From Allium sativum (lineage: Eukaryota > Streptophyta > Magnoliopsida > Asparagales > Amaryllidaceae), in assembly GCA_030737875.1 (NCBI GenBank), contig CM060922.1, forward strand, positions 759,139,603-759,203,602: 64,000 nucleotides of DNA. Reading direction: 5' to 3'. This document shows positions 62,317 to 64,000 of this stretch, piece by piece. The position numbers and the translations under genes are program-made. Below the pieces are notes generated by a model that was not told the origin of the DNA, did no database searches, and saw only the letters and a program-made list of their open reading frames with translations. Positions within the stretch are counted from its first letter, which is position 1, and each line of letters begins with the position of its first letter.

Positions 62317-62838
62317 TGTAACATCTCATATTTTCCGTGAATATTAAAATTAACAAATCTAAGAACACTTAATTTTTAGAAGAAGAATTGGGTGAAAGGG
62401 TTAGGCCATTGCGTTCGTCTCGGAGTTCTTCTTGAGATAGAGTCCGAGTTTGCATGAATCGGACTCCGTATGAAGAAGTTATGGAGGTTAGAAGATTTCT
62501 AGTGTAAGCAGAAAATAAATTAAAAATAATAATTAAATAATCATTTCAGTTTGAAATTCAAAAACTCAGGAATCGGCTCAGCGGGAAATCTCCTGCTCAG
62601 AGGTGTCGACCCTCCCCGGGAGTGTCGACATGGGAGTCGACCCCCCTATAGAGTTGTCGACATGGGTGTCAACCCCCCTGTAGGGGTCGACCCCTGCCAA
62701 CTGTGCTGGATAGTGACAATTTTCTAAGTCATAGGGCTACGTGGCGACTTCTAATTTGACTGATGACACATTTTCTTGGACTAGACGGCTATGATGACTC
62801 CTAGGTTGATCTAAAGGCCCATATTAATCCTAAACTTC

Positions 62839-62845
62839 TATATAA
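62839..62845 (+). promoter_or_regulatory. TATA box of LTR H
   Basis: TATATAA in CTTCTATATAATCACCCC, followed by a C/A-rich initiator region. Confidence 0.5.
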
Positions 62846-63178
62846 TCACCCCAAACCTCAACCCTAGACCTCATTCTATGAAGTCGTCATGTTGTCCATG
62901 TCTAAGCTATCCTAGCCTCCATCTTCTCCAAACTAGAAATCAAGTTAGAAAGCTCCAAACCAAATCCAAACTAGAGAATCAAACGTCTACATCAAGGGTT
63001 AAGCTTAGCAAATTCAGAAATCAGATCCTAAAATACAAGATCCGTTCTTTTTCTGTAAGTTCAGTTATTATTCCGATTTGAACACCTAAATAGAAATCAT
63101 GACAATAATAATCGGATCTAGAACTATGCCTAATTCTGATTCGTGCTTATCCTTTTGTTAAATCCAAATTGCCAATGC

Positions 63179-63402
63179 TTATGGGACTGGTGTGATTGAC
63201 ATAGTGAAACCTATCTTGCCTATGGGACTGTTGTGATTGACATAATGAAACCTATCTTGCCTATGAGACTGTTGTGATTGACATAATGGAACCTATCATG
63301 CCTATGAGACTGTTGAGATTGATATGATGGAACCTATCATGTTGTACATCCTATGCCTATGAGACTATTGTAATTGATAATGGAACTTATCATGTTGTAC
63401 AT
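63179..63402 (+). repeat. 41-bp tandem array, five copies
   Basis: The unit starts CTATGGGACTGTTGTGATTG and continues ACATAATGAAACCTATCTTG. Copies 4 and 5 are extended by TTGTACATC and diverge. Confidence 0.9.
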
Positions 63403-63824
63403 CAAAATTAGTGATTCTCTTAAGTCCAATTCTATTTAATCTTTATACCTATGGTGTAAATTGCTTAGCTTGCCCGCACTTATCGTTAATGTACAACATG
63501 CCTATTGGAAATATGATTCTTGAATTAGGTACACCTTTACATGCCTATTTTTCCTTATGTCAATTCTTATGCTCCTTCCCTATTTTTCCCTTTTTATTTT
63601 CTTTTATGAATACTAGGTTCATTCAGAACTTAGATTGAATCTCGTTGTACATGCGATTATAACGCGGGAAAAATTGGTTATAATTTAATTAAGTAAATTT
63701 TGGGCGTAATAAGTGAATGTGGCATAAAACTTGTACTGACTACACTTGGAGAATATTGACATAAAAAGACCTAAACTTGGACACATATGACAAATTTGTA
63801 AATTGGCTAAAGATGAACATGCCT

Positions 63825-64000
63825 AACCCGAGGTTAGATTGAGTTGCGGTGTAAGACTGCCCGGAACCGCCTGGCACATCTAATAACCGCAACAATATAG
63901 ATCAAATGTGAGAGGTTAGTGCATTAAGCCAAAAACCCGAGGTTAGATTGAGTTGCGGTGTAAGGCTGCCCGGAACCGCCCGGCACATCTAGCGACTACA
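63825..64000 (+). repeat. Direct duplication, 109-bp spacing
   Basis: AACCCGAGGTTAGATTGAGT and the following roughly 45 bp (TGCCCGGAACCGCC, GGCACATCTA) occur at 63825 and again at 63934 to the window end. It may be the start of a longer array. Confidence 0.88.

Larger units (their letters stand above)
62317..64000 (+). mobile_element. Element H, 5' part of a Ty3/gypsy-type LTR running off the window
   Basis: TGTAACATCTCATATTTTCC is a typical start for plant Ty3/gypsy LTRs. TATATAA (62839-62845) with a C-rich start region (CACCCCAAACCTCAACCC) suggests a promoter about 520 bp in, with R/U5 after it. A GTCGAC-rich GC patch (62600-62695), a 41-bp tandem array (63179-63402) and a 109-bp-spaced duplication (63825-64000) lie within it. 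The LTR end is not reached. The frame at 62878-63081 follows the presumed transcription start and is not recognised. Confidence 0.65.

Overview
This window is intergenic heterochromatin from a flowering plant, most likely a eudicot. The base composition is strongly AT-rich. LTR retroelements carry primer-binding sites for plant initiator-Met tRNA. There is a plant L1-type LINE with a DUF4283/CCHC ORF1, a CACTA transposon with a TAA target duplication, and a TRIM element. I see no intact host gene, tRNA or rRNA, and almost every open frame lies inside an LTR. The species cannot be fixed from the sequence.

Layout. 1-38357 is element A, a giant-LTR retrotransposon on the minus strand. Its left LTR is cut by the window start and ends at 1677, its non-coding interior is 1678-3217, and its right LTR is 3218-38357. 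That right LTR holds two nested insertions. Element B (6706-20029) is complete, with LTRs of 5922 and 5887 bp around a 1515-bp non-coding interior and a perfect TAACG duplication. Element C (20574-36965) has LTRs of about 6.1-6.2 kb around a 1043-bp interior and a CAACC/CAATC duplication. C's left LTR in turn holds a 2995-bp CACTA transposon (20945-23939) carrying a captured fragment of a GH3 beta-glucosidase gene. At 38358-38607 there is a decayed Ty3/gypsy pol fragment (RT to RNase H), the only recognisable LTR-element coding sequence here.

38608-58925 is a second giant-LTR family, D, on the plus strand, arranged LTR-interior-LTR-interior. The first interior holds a 2.4-kb LINE that has ORF1 but no ORF2. 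The second LTR holds E, a 5078-bp solo LTR of the C family with a perfect CTATT duplication. At 58926 a truncated C/E-family LTR (F) cuts the second D interior. 60606-62316 is a mosaic of low-complexity sequence containing a complete 449-bp TRIM (61100-61548). From 62317 to the window end is the start of another LTR (H) with tandem repeats.

How it fits together. A, B, C and D lack gag and pol yet keep primer-binding sites, polypurine tracts, TATA boxes and remnants of the pol 3' end typical of Ty3/gypsy chromoviruses. They look like LARD-type non-autonomous elements that depended on proteins made elsewhere. Families that are otherwise diverged share the same short blocks in U3, U5 and the leader behind the primer-binding site. 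Those blocks are the most interesting signal in the window. All coordinates were read by eye, and identities are hand-sampled rather than computed.
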